Origin: Nemertoderma westbladi
Lineage: Eukaryota; Xenacoelomorpha; Nemertodermatida; Nemertodermatidae
Direction: 5' to 3'
Assembly: GCA_032718475.1 (NCBI GenBank)
Contig: JAUCBJ010009109.1
Location: forward strand, 62,001-126,000
Length of the DNA: 64,000 nucleotides
Shown here: positions 24,201 through 38,413 of the stretch, piece by piece
How the letters are laid out: each line of letters begins with the position of its first letter
How positions within the stretch are numbered: position 1 is the first letter of the stretch
Translations under genes and position numbers: made by a program
The notes under the pieces: model-generated
Database searches by the model: none
What the model was told of the DNA's origin: nothing
The model's input: the letters and a program-made list of their open reading frames with translations, nothing else

Positions 24201-27200
24201 CGTGTTGTAATCCATCTACCGTAGGTCGAGCTAGTGTAGCTGTATGCGTGTTGTAATCCATCTACCGTAGGTCGAGCTAGTGTAGCTGTATGCGTGTTGT
24301 AATCCATCTACCGTAGGTCGAGCTAGTGTAGCTGTATGCGTGTTGTAATCCATCTACCGTAGGTCGAGCTAGTGTAGCTGTATGCGTGTTGTAATCCATC
24401 TACCGTAGGTCGAGCTAGTGTAGCTGTATGCGTGTTGTAATCCATCTACCGTAGGTCGAGCTAGTGTAGCTGTATGCGTGTTGTAATCCATCTACCGTAG
24501 GTCGAGCTAGTGTAGCTGTATGCGTGTTGTAATCCATCTACCGTAGGTCGAGCTAGTGTAGCTGTATGCGTGTTGTAATCCATCTACCGTAGGTCGAGCT
24601 AGTGTAGCTGTATGCGTGTTGTAATCCATCTACCGTAGGTCGAGCTAGTGTAGCTGTATGCGTGTTGTAATCCATCTACCGTAGGTCGAGCTAGTGTAGC
24701 TGTATGCGTGTTGTAATCCATCTACCGTAGGTCGAGCTAGTGTAGCTGTATGCGTGTTGTAATCCATCTACCGTAGGTCGAGCTAGTGTAGCTGTATGCG
24801 TGTTGTAATCCATCTACCGTAGGTCGAGCTAGTGTAGCTGTATGCGTGTTGTAATCCATCTACCGTAGGTCGAGCTAGTGTAGCTGTATGCGTGTTGTAA
24901 TCCATCTACCGTAGGTCGAGCTAGTGTAGCTGTATGCGTGTTGTAATCCATCTACCGTAGGTCGAGCTAGTGTAGCTGTATGCGTGTTGTAATCCATCTA
25001 CCGTAGGTCGAGCTAGTGTAGCTGTATGCGTGTTGTAATCCATCTACCGTAGGTCGAGCTAGTGTAGCTGTATGCGTGTTGTAATCCATCTACCGTAGGT
25101 CGAGCTAGTGTAGCTGTATGCGTGTTGTAATCCATCTACCGTAGGTCGAGCTAGTGTAGCTGTATGCGTGTTGTAATCCATCTACCGTAGGTCGAGCTAG
25201 TGTAGCTGTATGCGTGTTGTAATCCATCTACCGTAGGTCGAGCTAGTGTAGCTGTATGCGTGTTGTAATCCATCTACCGTAGGTCGAGCTAGTGTAGCTG
25301 TATGCGTGTTGTAATCCATCTACCGTAGGTCGAGCTAGTGTAGCTGTATGCGTGTTGTAATCCATCTACCGTAGGTCGAGCTAGTGTAGCTGTATGCGTG
25401 TTGTAATCCATCTACCGTAGGTCGAGCTAGTGTAGCTGTATGCGTGTTGTAATCCATCTACCGTAGGTCGAGCTAGTGTAGCTGTATGCGTGTTGTAATC
25501 CATCTACCGTAGGTCGAGCTAGTGTAGCTGTATGCGTGTTGTAATCCATCTACCGTAGGTCGAGCTAGTGTAGCTGTATGCGTGTTGTAATCCATCTACC
25601 GTAGGTCGAGCTAGTGTAGCTGTATGCGTGTTGTAATCCATCTACCGTAGGTCGAGCTAGTGTAGCTGTATGCGTGTTGTAATCCATCTACCGTAGGTCG
25701 AGCTAGTGTAGCTGTATGCGTGTTGTAATCCATCTACCGTAGGTCGAGCTAGTGTAGCTGTATGCGTGTTGTAATCCATCTACCGTAGGTCGAGCTAGTG
25801 TAGCTGTATGCGTGTTGTAATCCATCTACCGTAGGTCGAGCTAGTGTAGCTGTATGCGTGTTGTAATCCATCTACCGTAGGTCGAGCTAGTGTAGCTGTA
25901 TGCGTGTTGTAATCCATCTACCGTAGGTCGAGCTAGTGTAGCTGTATGCGTGTTGTAATCCATCTACCGTAGGTCGAGCTAGTGTAGCTGTATGCGTGTT
26001 GTAATCCATCTACCGTAGGTCGAGCTAGTGTAGCTGTATGCGTGTTGTAATCCATCTACCGTAGGTCGAGCTAGTGTAGCTGTATGCGTGTTGTAATCCA
26101 TCTACCGTAGGTCGAGCTAGTGTAGCTGTATGCGTGTTGTAATCCATCTACCGTAGGTCGAGCTAGTGTAGCTGTATGCGTGTTGTAATCCATCTACCGT
26201 AGGTCGAGCTAGTGTAGCTGTATGCGTGTTGTAATCCATCTACCGTAGGTCGAGCTAGTGTAGCTGTATGCGTGTTGTAATCCATCTACCGTAGGTCGAG
26301 CTAGTGTAGCTGTATGCGTGTTGTAATCCATCTACCGTAGGTCGAGCTAGTGTAGCTGTATGCGTGTTGTAATCCATCTACCGTAGGTCGAGCTAGTGTA
26401 GCTGTATGCGTGTTGTAATCCATCTACCGTAGGTCGAGCTAGTGTAGCTGTATGCGTGTTGTAATCCATCTACCGTAGGTCGAGCTAGTGTAGCTGTATG
26501 CGTGTTGTAATCCATCTACCGTAGGTCGAGCTAGTGTAGCTGTATGCGTGTTGTAATCCATCTACCGTAGGTCGAGCTAGTGTAGCTGTATGCGTGTTGT
26601 AATCCATCTACCGTAGGTCGAGCTAGTGTAGCTGTATGCGTGTTGTAATCCATCTACCGTAGGTCGAGCTAGTGTAGCTGTATGCGTGTTGTAATCCATC
26701 TACCGTAGGTCGAGCTAGTGTAGCTGTATGCGTGTTGTAATCCATCTACCGTAGGTCGAGCTAGTGTAGCTGTATGCGTGTTGTAATCCATCTACCGTAG
26801 GTCGAGCTAGTGTAGCTGTATGCGTGTTGTAATCCATCTACCGTAGGTCGAGCTAGTGTAGCTGTATGCGTGTTGTAATCCATCTACCGTAGGTCGAGCT
26901 AGTGTAGCTGTATGCGTGTTGTAATCCATCTACCGTAGGTCGAGCTAGTGTAGCTGTATGCGTGTTGTAATCCATCTACCGTAGGTCGAGCTAGTGTAGC
27001 TGTATGCGTGTTGTAATCCATCTACCGTAGGTCGAGCTAGTGTAGCTGTATGCGTGTTGTAATCCATCTACCGTAGGTCGAGCTAGTGTAGTCTGTATGC
27101 GTGTTGTAATCCATCTACCGTAGGTCGAGCTAGTGTAGCTGTATGCGTGTTGTAATCCATCTACCGTAGGTCGAGCTAGTGTAGCTGTATGCGTGTTGTA

Positions 27201-30200
27201 ATCCATCTACCGTAGATCGAGCTAGTGTAGCTGTATGCGTGTTGTAATCCATCTACCGTAGGTCGAGCTAGTGTAGCTGTATGCGTGTTGTAATCCATCT
27301 ACCGTAGGTCGAGCTAGTGTAGCTGTATGCGTGTTGTAATCCATCTACCGTAGGTCGAGCTAGTGTAGTACTGTATGCGTGTTGTAATCCATCTACCGTA
27401 GGTCGAGCTAGTGTAGCTGTATGCGTGTTGTAATCCATCTACCGTAGGTCGAGCTAGTGTAGCTGTATGCGTGTTGTAATCCATCTACCGTAGGTCGAGC
27501 TAGTGTAGCTGTATGCGTGTTGTAATCCATCTACCGTAGGTCGAGCTAGTGTAGCTGTATGCGTGTTGTAATCCATCTACCGTAGGTCGAGCTAGTGTAG
27601 CTGTATGCGTGTTGTAATCCATCTACCGTAGGTCGAGCTAGTGTAGCTGTATGCGTGTTGTAATCCATCTACCGTAGGTCGAGCTAGTGTAGCTGTATGC
27701 GTGTTGTAATCCATCTACCGTAGGTCGAGCTAGTGTAGCTGTATGCGTGTTGTAATCCATCTACCGTAGGTCGAGCTAGTGTAGCTGTATGCGTGTTGTA
27801 ATCCATCTACCGTAGGTCGAGCTAGTGTAGCTGTATGCGTGTTGTAATCCATCTACCGTAGGTCGAGCTAGTGTAGCTGTATGCGTGTTGTAATCCATCT
27901 ACCGTAGGTCGAGCTAGTGTAGCTGTATGCGTGTTGTAATCCATCTACCGTAGGTCGAGCTAGTGTAGCTGTATGCGTGTTGTAATCCATCTACCGTAGG
28001 TCGAGCTAGTGTAGCTGTATGCGTGTTGTAATCCATCTACCGTAGGTCGAGCTAGTGTAGCTGTATGCGTGTTGTAATCCATCTACCGTAGGTCGAGCTA
28101 GTGTAGCTGTATGCGTGTTGTAATCCATCTACCGTAGGTCGAGCTAGTGTAGCTGTATGCGTGTTGTAATCCATCTACCGTAGGTCGAGCTAGTGTAGCT
28201 GTATGCGTGTTGTAATCCATCTACCGTAGGTCGAGCTAGTGTAGCTGTATGCGTGTTGTAATCCATCTACCGTAGGTCGAGCTAGTGTAGCTGTATGCGT
28301 GTTGTAATCCATCTACCGTAGGTCTAGCTAGTGTAGCTGTATGCGTGTTGTAATCCATCTACCGTAGGTCGAGCTAGTGTAGCTGTATGCGTGTTGTAAT
28401 CCATCTACCGTAGGTCGAGCTAGTGTAGCTGTATGCGTGTTGTAATCCATCTACCGTAGATCGAGCTAGTGTAGCTGTATGCGTGTTGTAATCCATCTAC
28501 CGTAGGTCGAGCTAGTGTAGCTGTATGCGTGTTGTAATCCATCTACCGTAGGTCGAGCTAGTGTAGCTGTATGCGTGTTGTAATCCATCTACCGTAGGTC
28601 GAGCTAGTGTAGCTGTATGCGTGTTGTAATCCATCTACCGTAGGTCGAGCTAGTGTAGCTGTATGCGTGTTGTAATCCATCTACCGTAGGTCGAGCTAGT
28701 GTAGCTGTATGCGTGTTGTAATCCATCTACCGTAGGTCGAGCTAGTGTAGCTGTATGCGTGTTGTAATCCATCTACCGTAGATCGAGCTAGTGTAGCTGT
28801 ATGCGTGTTGTAATCCATCTACCGTAGGTCGAGCTAGTGTAGCTGTATGCGTGTTGTAATCCATCTACCGTAGGTCGAGCTAGTGTAGCTGTATGCGTGT
28901 TGTAATCCATCTACCGTAGGTCGAGCTAGTGTAGCTGTATGCGTGTTGTAATCCATCTACCGTAGGTCGAGCTAGTGTAGCTGTATGCGTGTTGTAATCC
29001 ATCTACCGTAGGTCGAGCTAGTGTAGCTGTATGCGTGTTGTAATCCATCTACCGTAGATCGAGCTACTGCAGTACTGTATGCGTGTTGTAATCCATCTAC
29101 CGTAGGTCGAGCTAGTGTAGCTGTATGCGTGTTGTAATCCATCTACCGTAGATCGAGCTAGTGTAGCTGTATGCGTGTTGTAATCCATCTACCGTAGGTC
29201 GAGCTAGTGTAGCTGTATGCGTGTTGTAATCCATCTACCGTAGGTCGAGCTAGTGTAGCTGTATGCGTGTTGTAATCCATCTACCGTAGATCGAGCTACT
29301 GCAGTACTGTATGCGTGTTGTAATCCATCTACCGTAGGTCGAGCTAGTGTAGCTGTATGCGTGTTGTAATCCATCTACCGTAGATCGAGCTAGTGTAGCT
29401 GTATGCGTGTTGTAATCCATCTACCGTAGGTCGAGCTAGTGTAGCTGTATGCGTGTTGTAATCCATCTACCGTAGGTCGAGCTAGTGTAGCTGTATGCGT
29501 GTTGTAATCCATCTACCGTAGGTCGAGCTAGTGTAGCTGTATGCGTGTTGTAATCCATCTACCGTAGGTCGAGCTAGTGTAGCTGTATGCGTGTTGTAAT
29601 CCATCTACCGTAGGTCGAGCTAGTGTAGCTGTATGCGTGTTGTAATCCATCTACCGTAGGTCGAGCTAGTGTAGCTGTATGCGTGTTGTAATCCATCTAC
29701 CGTAGGTCTAGCTAGTGTAGCTGTATGCGTGTTGTAATCCATCTACCGTAGGTCGAGCTAGTGTAGCTGTATGCGTGTTGTAATCCATCTACCGTAGGTC
29801 TAGCTAGTGTAGCTGTATGCGTGTTGTAATCCATCTACCGTAGGACGAGCTAGTGTAGCTGTATGCGTGTTGTAATCCATCTACCGTAGGTCGAGCTAGT
29901 GTAGCTGTATGCGTGTTGTAATCCATCTACCATAGGTCGAGCTAGTGTAGCTGTATGCGTGTTGTAATCCATCTACCGTAGGTGGAGCTAGTGTAGCTGT
30001 ATGCGTGTTGTAATCCATCTACCGTAGGTCGAGCTAGTGTAGCTGTATGCGTGTTGTAATCCATCTACCGTAGGTCGAGCTAGTGTAGCTGTATGCGTGT
30101 TGTAATCCATCTACCGTAGGTCGAGCTAGTGTAGCTGTATGCGTGTTGTAATCCATCTACCGTAGGTCGAGCTAGTGTAGCTGTATGCGTGTTGTAATCC

Positions 30201-30778
30201 ATCTACCGTAGGTCGAGCTAGTGTAGCTGTATGCGTGTTGTAATCCATCTACCGTAGGTCGAGCTAGTGTAGCTGTATGCGTGTTGTAATCCATCTACCG
30301 TAGGTCGAGCTAGTGTAGCTGTATGCGTGTTGTAATCCATCTACCGTAGGTCGAGCTAGTGTAGCTGTATGCGTGTTGTAATCCATCTACCGTAGGTCGA
30401 GCTAGTGTAGCTGTATGCGTGTTGCAATCCATCTACCGTAGGTCGAGCTAGTGTAGCTGTATGCGTGTTGTAATCCATCTACCGTAGGTCGAGGTAGTGT
30501 AGCTGTATGCGTGTTGTAATCCATCTACCGTAGGTCGAGCTAGTGTAGCTGTATGCGTGTTGTAATCCATCTACCGTAGGTCGAGCTAGTGTAGCTGTAT
30601 GCGTGTTGTAATCCATCTACCGTAGGTCGAGCTAGTGTAGCTGTATGCGTGTTGTAATCCATCTACCGTAGGTCGAGCTAGTGTAGCTGTATGCGTGTTG
30701 TAATCCATCTACCGTAGGTCGAGCTAGTGTAGCTGTATGCGTGTTATAATCCATCTACCGTAGGTCGAGCTATTGTAG
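21215..30778. repeat. 46-bp satellite-like array, about 208 copies
   Basis: Unit starts TTGTAATCCATCTACCGTAG and ends GCTGTATGCGTG. From 21215 to about 27090 every copy appears identical (about 127 units); from 27091 on there are indels (TAGTCTG, TAGTACTG) and substitutions (AGATCGAG, GGTCTAG). A five-unit block with CTACTGCAGTACTG occurs at 29057 and again at 29289 (232 bp apart). Each unit has two small inverted repeats, CTACCGTAG and AGCTAGTGTAGCT. Confidence 0.97.
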
Positions 30779-31192
30779 TAGTTTGTCTGTACCAAACTTG
30801 GGGGAAATCCCACCAATAGACTCCTTGTTGCTATGTGAAATCCCTGTTGCTAAGTATAATTTATTTTCATAGACTTTTAGGTGCTATTAGAGAGATAATG
30901 TAGAATAAAAAAAAATTGGTTAGGATGAATTGCGAATTATTTTAGGGTTACGACCCCCTACTTTTCGCTAGATGGCCTACCAGATAAAAAATTGCTAAAT
31001 TTTGAGTAATTATAAATTAAGTAATTGTAATTATAAAAAATACGCTAAATACATTGATTGGCATTTAATTCTTAATGTAAGTTTAAAAAGGTATTTAATT
31101 TTTTTAATTTATTTAATTTGTTAAATTTTTTTAATATTTTTTTATTTACAATGATAAACTCGAAAATATAGATAGATAGATACACAATTAAG

Positions 31193-31330
31193 GGCCCATG
31201 TGAAGTATACTAGACTTTCTGCCGTTATTTTTCACTTTACTTAAATTTTCACTAAAACCCAGGTTTCAGAAGGGCTGATTCTAACCAAAAATAACAAACG
31301 AATAAGTATGCTTCCCCGCCTTCGCATACT
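31193..31330 (+). mobile_element. Diverged half-copy of foldback element
   Basis: GGGCCCATGTGAAGTATACT through TTTCTGCCGTTATTTTTCAC and AGAAGGGCTGATTCTAACC matches, with substitutions, one arm of the foldback element at 41435-41869. Only one arm is present. Confidence 0.7.
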
Positions 31331-31572
31331 TTAGATATTGAGTGTTTATAACAGCGGTTGCTAGGGTCTCAGTCGTTGTTGACATGGAAACACGTGTTAT
31401 TAAAATTGCTCAAGGCGGAGAGAGCAACACCCTCCCTAATATCGATTGGTTAATTCAGATTAATGTACATAACGTATTGCATTTTTTTGTAGTTAAAAAT
31501 GACATAATTAAATAAATTACACTTCTTTACGAACAATTATTAATCATTTTTAATTAACAAACAATATAGTGA

Positions 31573-32408
31573 GTAAGAAACTAACCGGAAGTAATGTTAC
31601 TGTCCTCGCTGTAAGAAACTAACCGGAAGTAATGTTACTGTCCTCGCTGTAAGAAACTAACCGGAAGTAATGTTACAGTCCTCGCTGTAAGAAACTAACC
31701 GGAAGTAATGTTACAGTCATCGCTGTAAGAAACTAACCGGAAGTAATGTTACTGTCCTTGCTGTAAGAAACTAACCGGAAGTAATGTTACAGTCCTCGCT
31801 GTAAGAAACTATCCGGAAGTAATGTAACTGTCCTCGCTGTAAGAAACTAACCGGAAGTAATGTTACTGTCCTCGCTGTAAGAAACTAACCGGAAGTAATG
31901 TTACTGTCCTCGCTGTAAGAAACTAACCGGAGGTAATGTTACTGTCCTCGCTGTAAGAAACTAACCGGAAGTAATGTTACAGTCCTCGCTGTAAGAAACT
32001 ATCCGGAAGTAATGTAACTGTCCTCGCTGTAAGAAACTAACCGGAAGTAATGTTACTGTCCTCGCTGTAAGAAACTAACCGGAAGTAATGTTACTGCCCT
32101 CGCTGTAAGAAACTAACCGGAGGTAATGTTACTGTCCTCGCTGTAAGAAACTAACCGGAAGTAATGTTACTGTCCTCGCTGTAAGAAACTAACCGGAAGT
32201 AATGTTACTGTCCTCGCTGTAAGAAACTAACCGGAAGTAATGTTACTGTCCTCGCTGTAAGAAACTAACCGGAAGTAATGTTACTGTCCTCGCTGTAAGA
32301 AACTAACCGGAAGTAATGTTACTGTCCTCGCTGTAAGAAACTAACCGGAAGTAATGTTACTGTCCTCGCTGTAAGAAACTAACCGGAAGTAATGTTACTG
32401 TCCTCGCT
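31573..32408. repeat. 38-bp array, 22 copies, each with the PDZ1 5' splice site
   Basis: 836 bp = 22 x 38. On the - strand a unit is GTTAGTTTCTTAC followed by 25 nt that are the last 25 nt of the MAGI exon at 32384-32578 (ending ATTACTTCCG). The rightmost unit therefore overlaps that exon, and every unit carries the junction TTCCG|GTTAGT. Each junction between units also forms TTTCTTACAG, a possible acceptor. Confidence 0.95.
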
Positions 32409-32578
32409 AGCGGGAGAGTTTGGTACGACATTCTTTATCTGCAGTAGTTGGGGTGTGGTATCACTTCCTACCACAGTAAAGCCCAACCCTTGGGGCGACT
32501 TGTGTATGGTCGTGTTATAACGCTGACCAGTTAGCAATGAAGGGTGGACATCAGTGTTGGTTGGAAGAGCTTTCAGAT
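32384..32578 (-). CDS. MAGI: MAGI exon: first half of PDZ1
   Basis: 195-nt exon, 64 full codons. The acceptor is CATGTAG|ATCTG (start 32578, two bases completing an Asp codon with the G that ends the WW exon). The donor is TTCCG|GTTAGT (end 32384), leaving one G that joins GC of the next exon to make Gly in ...NITSG-DVLVYIN. It carries the PDZ1 start, NTTIHKSPQGLGFTVVGSD, with the GLGF loop, then LLQIKNVVPNSPAS. Length across the junction matches the usual PDZ spacing. Reading past the donor meets TAG within two codons, so the first donor is needed. This exon is too short and split to stand out as an ORF; it was found by translating near the repeat edge. Confidence 0.9.
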
Positions 32579-33100
32579 CTACATGATTTAATACATTAGT
32601 ATATTATTTATAAAAAAGAGAGAAGTACGGAGGAGGAACTGTACGTTGTACAACATTACAATTAATGCGATAATTCCAAATCCAGCTTCGCTTTTTATTC
32701 AATGTTAAATAAATAAAAACTAAAGGACATAAAGACATAATTTTGAATTTTATTTGCCCTGCATGCTGCAGATACTAAAATTGCAATAACTTTTTTGAGT
32801 GTCGTCGCCAACATAGTTTACTAGACCCTCTGACGATTCTTCGAATAAAAAATAATCGAAAATATATACTATAATTGTGTTTTATTTTTTTCCCCAGAGA
32901 AAAAAGTAAAAATTAAATGAGACACCTTTTTTCCGTAGAAAACAATATTTTTCAACGTGAGTCGGAATTGAGCCGATATGTATATGATTATGTATAAATT
33001 AATTTAAACTTAATATCTAGCAAAGAAACTACGGTGGATTCCTAGACATTATCAGATTCCGTCTGATACAGCAAAGATACAATCAAAGCAAAATATGAAC
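32409..33100. other. PDZ1 exon and AT-rich intron DNA
   Basis: Apart from the MAGI exon, 32579-33100 is AT-rich intron DNA in which I see no gene or repeat. Confidence 0.6.
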
Positions 33101-35785
<2,685 letters not shown>

Positions 35786-37205
35786 ATTTTTTCATATAAT
35801 GTTTGTTAAAGGGGGGTGGTTACTGTGGTTACTGATATGAAGAAATTAAGTGTATTTTATATTGATTTGTTAAAATGGAGGTCAGTGAGGGGGGTTGGGA
35901 AAAGCGAGACCCAATAAAAACGGACTGTCGAATGCGGAGTGTCTATCAGCAGCCGAAATCCGGACGGTAAATTAGAATTATCGCTTTGTAATTGCGGAGT
36001 CCGCTTTTTAAATAAAATACGGACCGAAAAAAGTCGGCTGGAATATTGTGTTCTCATTGGCTGGATCGTATTCTAAGCCCTTGTGGGCTGTATGTGGAGC
36101 GAGCCACGATGTTGGCGGAGCTTTAGCGAACTGACACTGTTAGGGGTGGGTGGGTTAATTTTTGTAAATAGTTGTTGTCGTTACCATATTGACATGCTAA
36201 TGACTTTGCCGGATTTAAAACTGTCGAGTTTAAAATTTGTAAGTATCAACAAGACCAAATAAAGTTGCGATTTTTTAGAGACTTTCATGAAGTTTCAGTT
36301 CGACACATTAAATATCCTCAGAATTCTTTGCGGTAATCCGTTCGAGCTGAAACTTTGTAGATTTGTACTACACCATTAGCTGTGTCATTCAAAGGAAGAT
36401 AATCCTACTGCAGTTCTCTAGTCTGCCGCGAGATGGTAAACTGTCTGAAAGTGAAATCCTCGATCCGTTCCGTTATTTATGATTCGTTTAGATTCAAAAC
36501 TTGTCTAATATGTTCTAGATTACATCTTGTGTGTAATCGGTCTACAGTTCTACAGTCTGCCGCTAGAGGGCGAAACGTATGAAAGTGATAACTTTCCAAA
36601 TTTCCTTGATTTTAATCTGTTTAAGCTGAGTCTTTTTGAAAAATCGATCTGCAGTTCCCCAAAACCTTCCCTCATTTCATTATATGTTATCCGTTCAAGC
36701 TGAAACTTGGAAGATATACGTGATAGACCCTCCATAGGCTGCGACTTTGTGGGGACGGTAATCCCTCAGCAGTTCTCCAGTGTACCGCTAGTGGGCTAAA
36801 CTGAAAACATTACAAATGTCTGAAATGAAAACCTTCAGCCATTTCGTATTATTTACCATATTCCTTTCTTCATGACTGATACATGGCATATATTAATTAT
36901 ATTCTATACCTCAGATGTCTAGAATATAATAGTTGTGGGGTCTTAAATAGACTGTCCAGTCTGCCTCCAATGATCCAAGGTGATACAGTGATCAGGGGAC
37001 ATCTGTTTAAATTTGGCTTATAATTCTTTCGAATTGAAACTTAACAAGTGCTGCGCGAAGGCCCCACTTCGTGAATAAGCCTAGTTAGATACCTAATCAG
37101 GTTCAATTGGGGGAAATCATTTAATTTATATAAAGTACAGTATTCTAGAGTGCTATTGAAAGTAGCGACAAAAGGCGAGGATTATAAAAGAGCCAGTTCC
37201 ATTTG
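35786..37205. other. Non-coding DNA with a diverged repeat and CTCF-like sites
   Basis: No coding region recognised. From about 36280 to 37060 a diverged repeat of some 130-300 bp recurs with the words CAGTTCTCCAGTCTGCCGC and CCGTTCAAGCTGAAACTT. Three copies contain CCGCNAGNNGG-type cores at 36426, 36560 and 36785. At 36039-36063 the - strand reads CAGCCAATGAGAACACAATA, like the tRNase Z promoter at 37284. Confidence 0.5.
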
Positions 37206-37312
37206 AACAATGTAAATGCGTTTCAGTCAATGAGCAACAATGTAAATGCGTTTCAGTCAATGAGCAACAATGTAAATGCGTTTCAGCCAATGAGGACACA
37301 ATATTATATATA
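37206..37312 (+). promoter_or_regulatory. Promoter of the tRNase Z gene: triplicated CAAT element and TATA box
   Basis: A 30-bp direct repeat occurs three times (37206-37235, 37236-37265, 37266-37295). Copies one and two end CAGTCAATGAGC, copy three CAGCCAATGAGG, the last being a true CCAAT box. A TATATATAG box follows at 37305-37312. A transcription start near 37335-37345 is inferred. A strong donor CAGAG|GTAAGT at 37445/37446 suggests a short 5' UTR intron before the start codon at 37543. Confidence 0.6.
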
Positions 37313-37542
37313 GCAGCAGTCCATCTTGTGAAGGAAGGAACAAAAAGCTGACTTAGAGCTATTGCAAAATTGTAGAAATTGACAGTTGCTTCATGGTGGA
37401 AACTGGCTCTAAAGTAGTAGTATCCTTACCGGTGGCGGTACAGAGGTAAGTAAGTAGCATACATCTGTACCTAAGTACAGAAGTACCGTATCTATCAAAG
37501 TTTATTAGTCGCCTAAACAATCAGACAGTCAAAGGTCTTGTA

Positions 37543-38325
37543 ATGCAAGTAAATAACGAATTTACGATACACGATTGGTCTATTGGGGGGCTAGAAACGT
37601 GTATTGTCGTTGATCTCGATGCCTCGACCACAGTGACCTTCGACCTGGGAAGGGCGACCCGGGAATCTGTCCACAGCGATCTCGTTTTCATATCGCACGG
37701 CCACATGGACCACATCGGCGGCATACTGTGTCACGCCGCCCAGAGGAATGTTCTGGGACTGCCTTCGGCTCGGTACTATGTGCCCCCGCACCTCGAAGCA
37801 CCCCTCAAGGAGACCCTAAAGTCCGCCAGTCTGGTAGACATGCACTCTAGAGACCGGCTAATCAATGTAGAAGTTATTCCGTTGGCTGTCGGCACCTCGG
37901 TTGAGTTACCCGGCTCGAGATGGCTCGTTAAACCCTTCGCTACGCAGCATACAGTCCCTAGCCAGGGGTACCTTGTATATAAAGGAGACCAGCAGACACC
38001 CAAGCTCGCCTACACAGGAGATACAACCATTCAGGGTTTGTTAGCCGAAGAAAATAGCGAAGTTTTAAACGTGGACGTTCTGATAACGGAAGTAAGTTTC
38101 CTTAACCCAGGCGAATTGAATAAAAGTCAGGAGAAGGGCCACACACACGTAGACGATATTATTAGTAATATAAGTCGCTTCCATAAGGTATCCGCATTGG
38201 TTTTTATGCATTTTAACTTCAGACTGAATGAGAAAGATATAGTGAGAATAATTGGTAAACAAGTTTCGGATCACCAGTTTAATGGAATAAAAGTTCATCT
38301 AGCTTTGTCCGCGTTCAAGGAATAA
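37543..38325 (+). CDS. Short-form tRNase Z (RNase Z), plant-type, metallo-beta-lactamase fold
   Basis: A 260-residue single-exon protein. tRNase Z cuts the 3' trailer from precursor tRNAs. Zinc ligands and family motifs in order: SIGGLETC (13-20), SHGHMDHIGG (51-60, motif II), H136 in TQHTVPSQGY, D160 in YTGDTT, VLITEVSFL (179-187), GHTH (199-202) and H223 in FMHFNFR. The PSQGY, TGDTT and EVSFL contexts resemble the short nuclear/cytosolic tRNase Z of plants rather than animal ELAC1/ELAC2. The protein is about 20 residues shorter than the plant form, and the canonical HFSxRY is HFNFR. The start is chosen by alignment of the N-terminus with that family; the frame is open upstream without an ATG. 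The stop overlaps a poly(A) signal. Confidence 0.87.
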   Translation: MQVNNEFTIHDWSIGGLETCIVVDLDASTTVTFDLGRATRESVHSDLVFISHGHMDHIGGILCHAAQRNVLGLPSARYYVPPHLEAPLKETLKSASLVDMHSRDRLINVEVIPLAVGTSVELPGSRWLVKPFATQHTVPSQGYLVYKGDQQTPKLAYTGDTTIQGLLAEENSEVLNVDVLITEVSFLNPGELNKSQEKGHTHVDDIISNISRFHKVSALVFMHFNFRLNEKDIVRIIGKQVSDHQFNGIKVHLALSAFKE

Positions 38326-38326
38326 A
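38321..38326 (+). terminator. Poly(A) signal overlapping the stop codon
   Basis: AATAAA whose TAA is the stop codon of the tRNase Z gene (38323-38325), implying a 3' UTR of only a few tens of bases. Confidence 0.5.
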
Positions 38327-38413
38327 CCTGGATGTACATGTGGATTCAACTCATTTCGAATATTATTAATCGTTATATTTATAAATTTGTATTCAATTAT
38401 TTGACGTTTAAAA

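Larger units (their letters stand above)
18374..32383 (-). other. MAGI intron within PDZ1 (14 kb, repeat-filled)
   Basis: The intron splits PDZ1. About 12 kb of it is minisatellite (21-bp, 46-bp and 38-bp arrays). The remaining unique DNA (18374-18978, 20791-21114, 30779-31572) is AT-rich with no coding potential seen, apart from the foldback half-copy at 31193. Confidence 0.8.

Noticed and set aside
21215-30778. CRISPR-like or centromeric array
   Set aside because: Units are directly adjacent without spacers, so not CRISPR; the array lies within an intron of a gene, with no other centromere evidence.
35857-36057. A 66-residue - strand frame upstream of the WW exon, tested as a further MAGI exon
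   Set aside because: No WW, guanylate-kinase or other MAGI-like motif and no matching splice sites.
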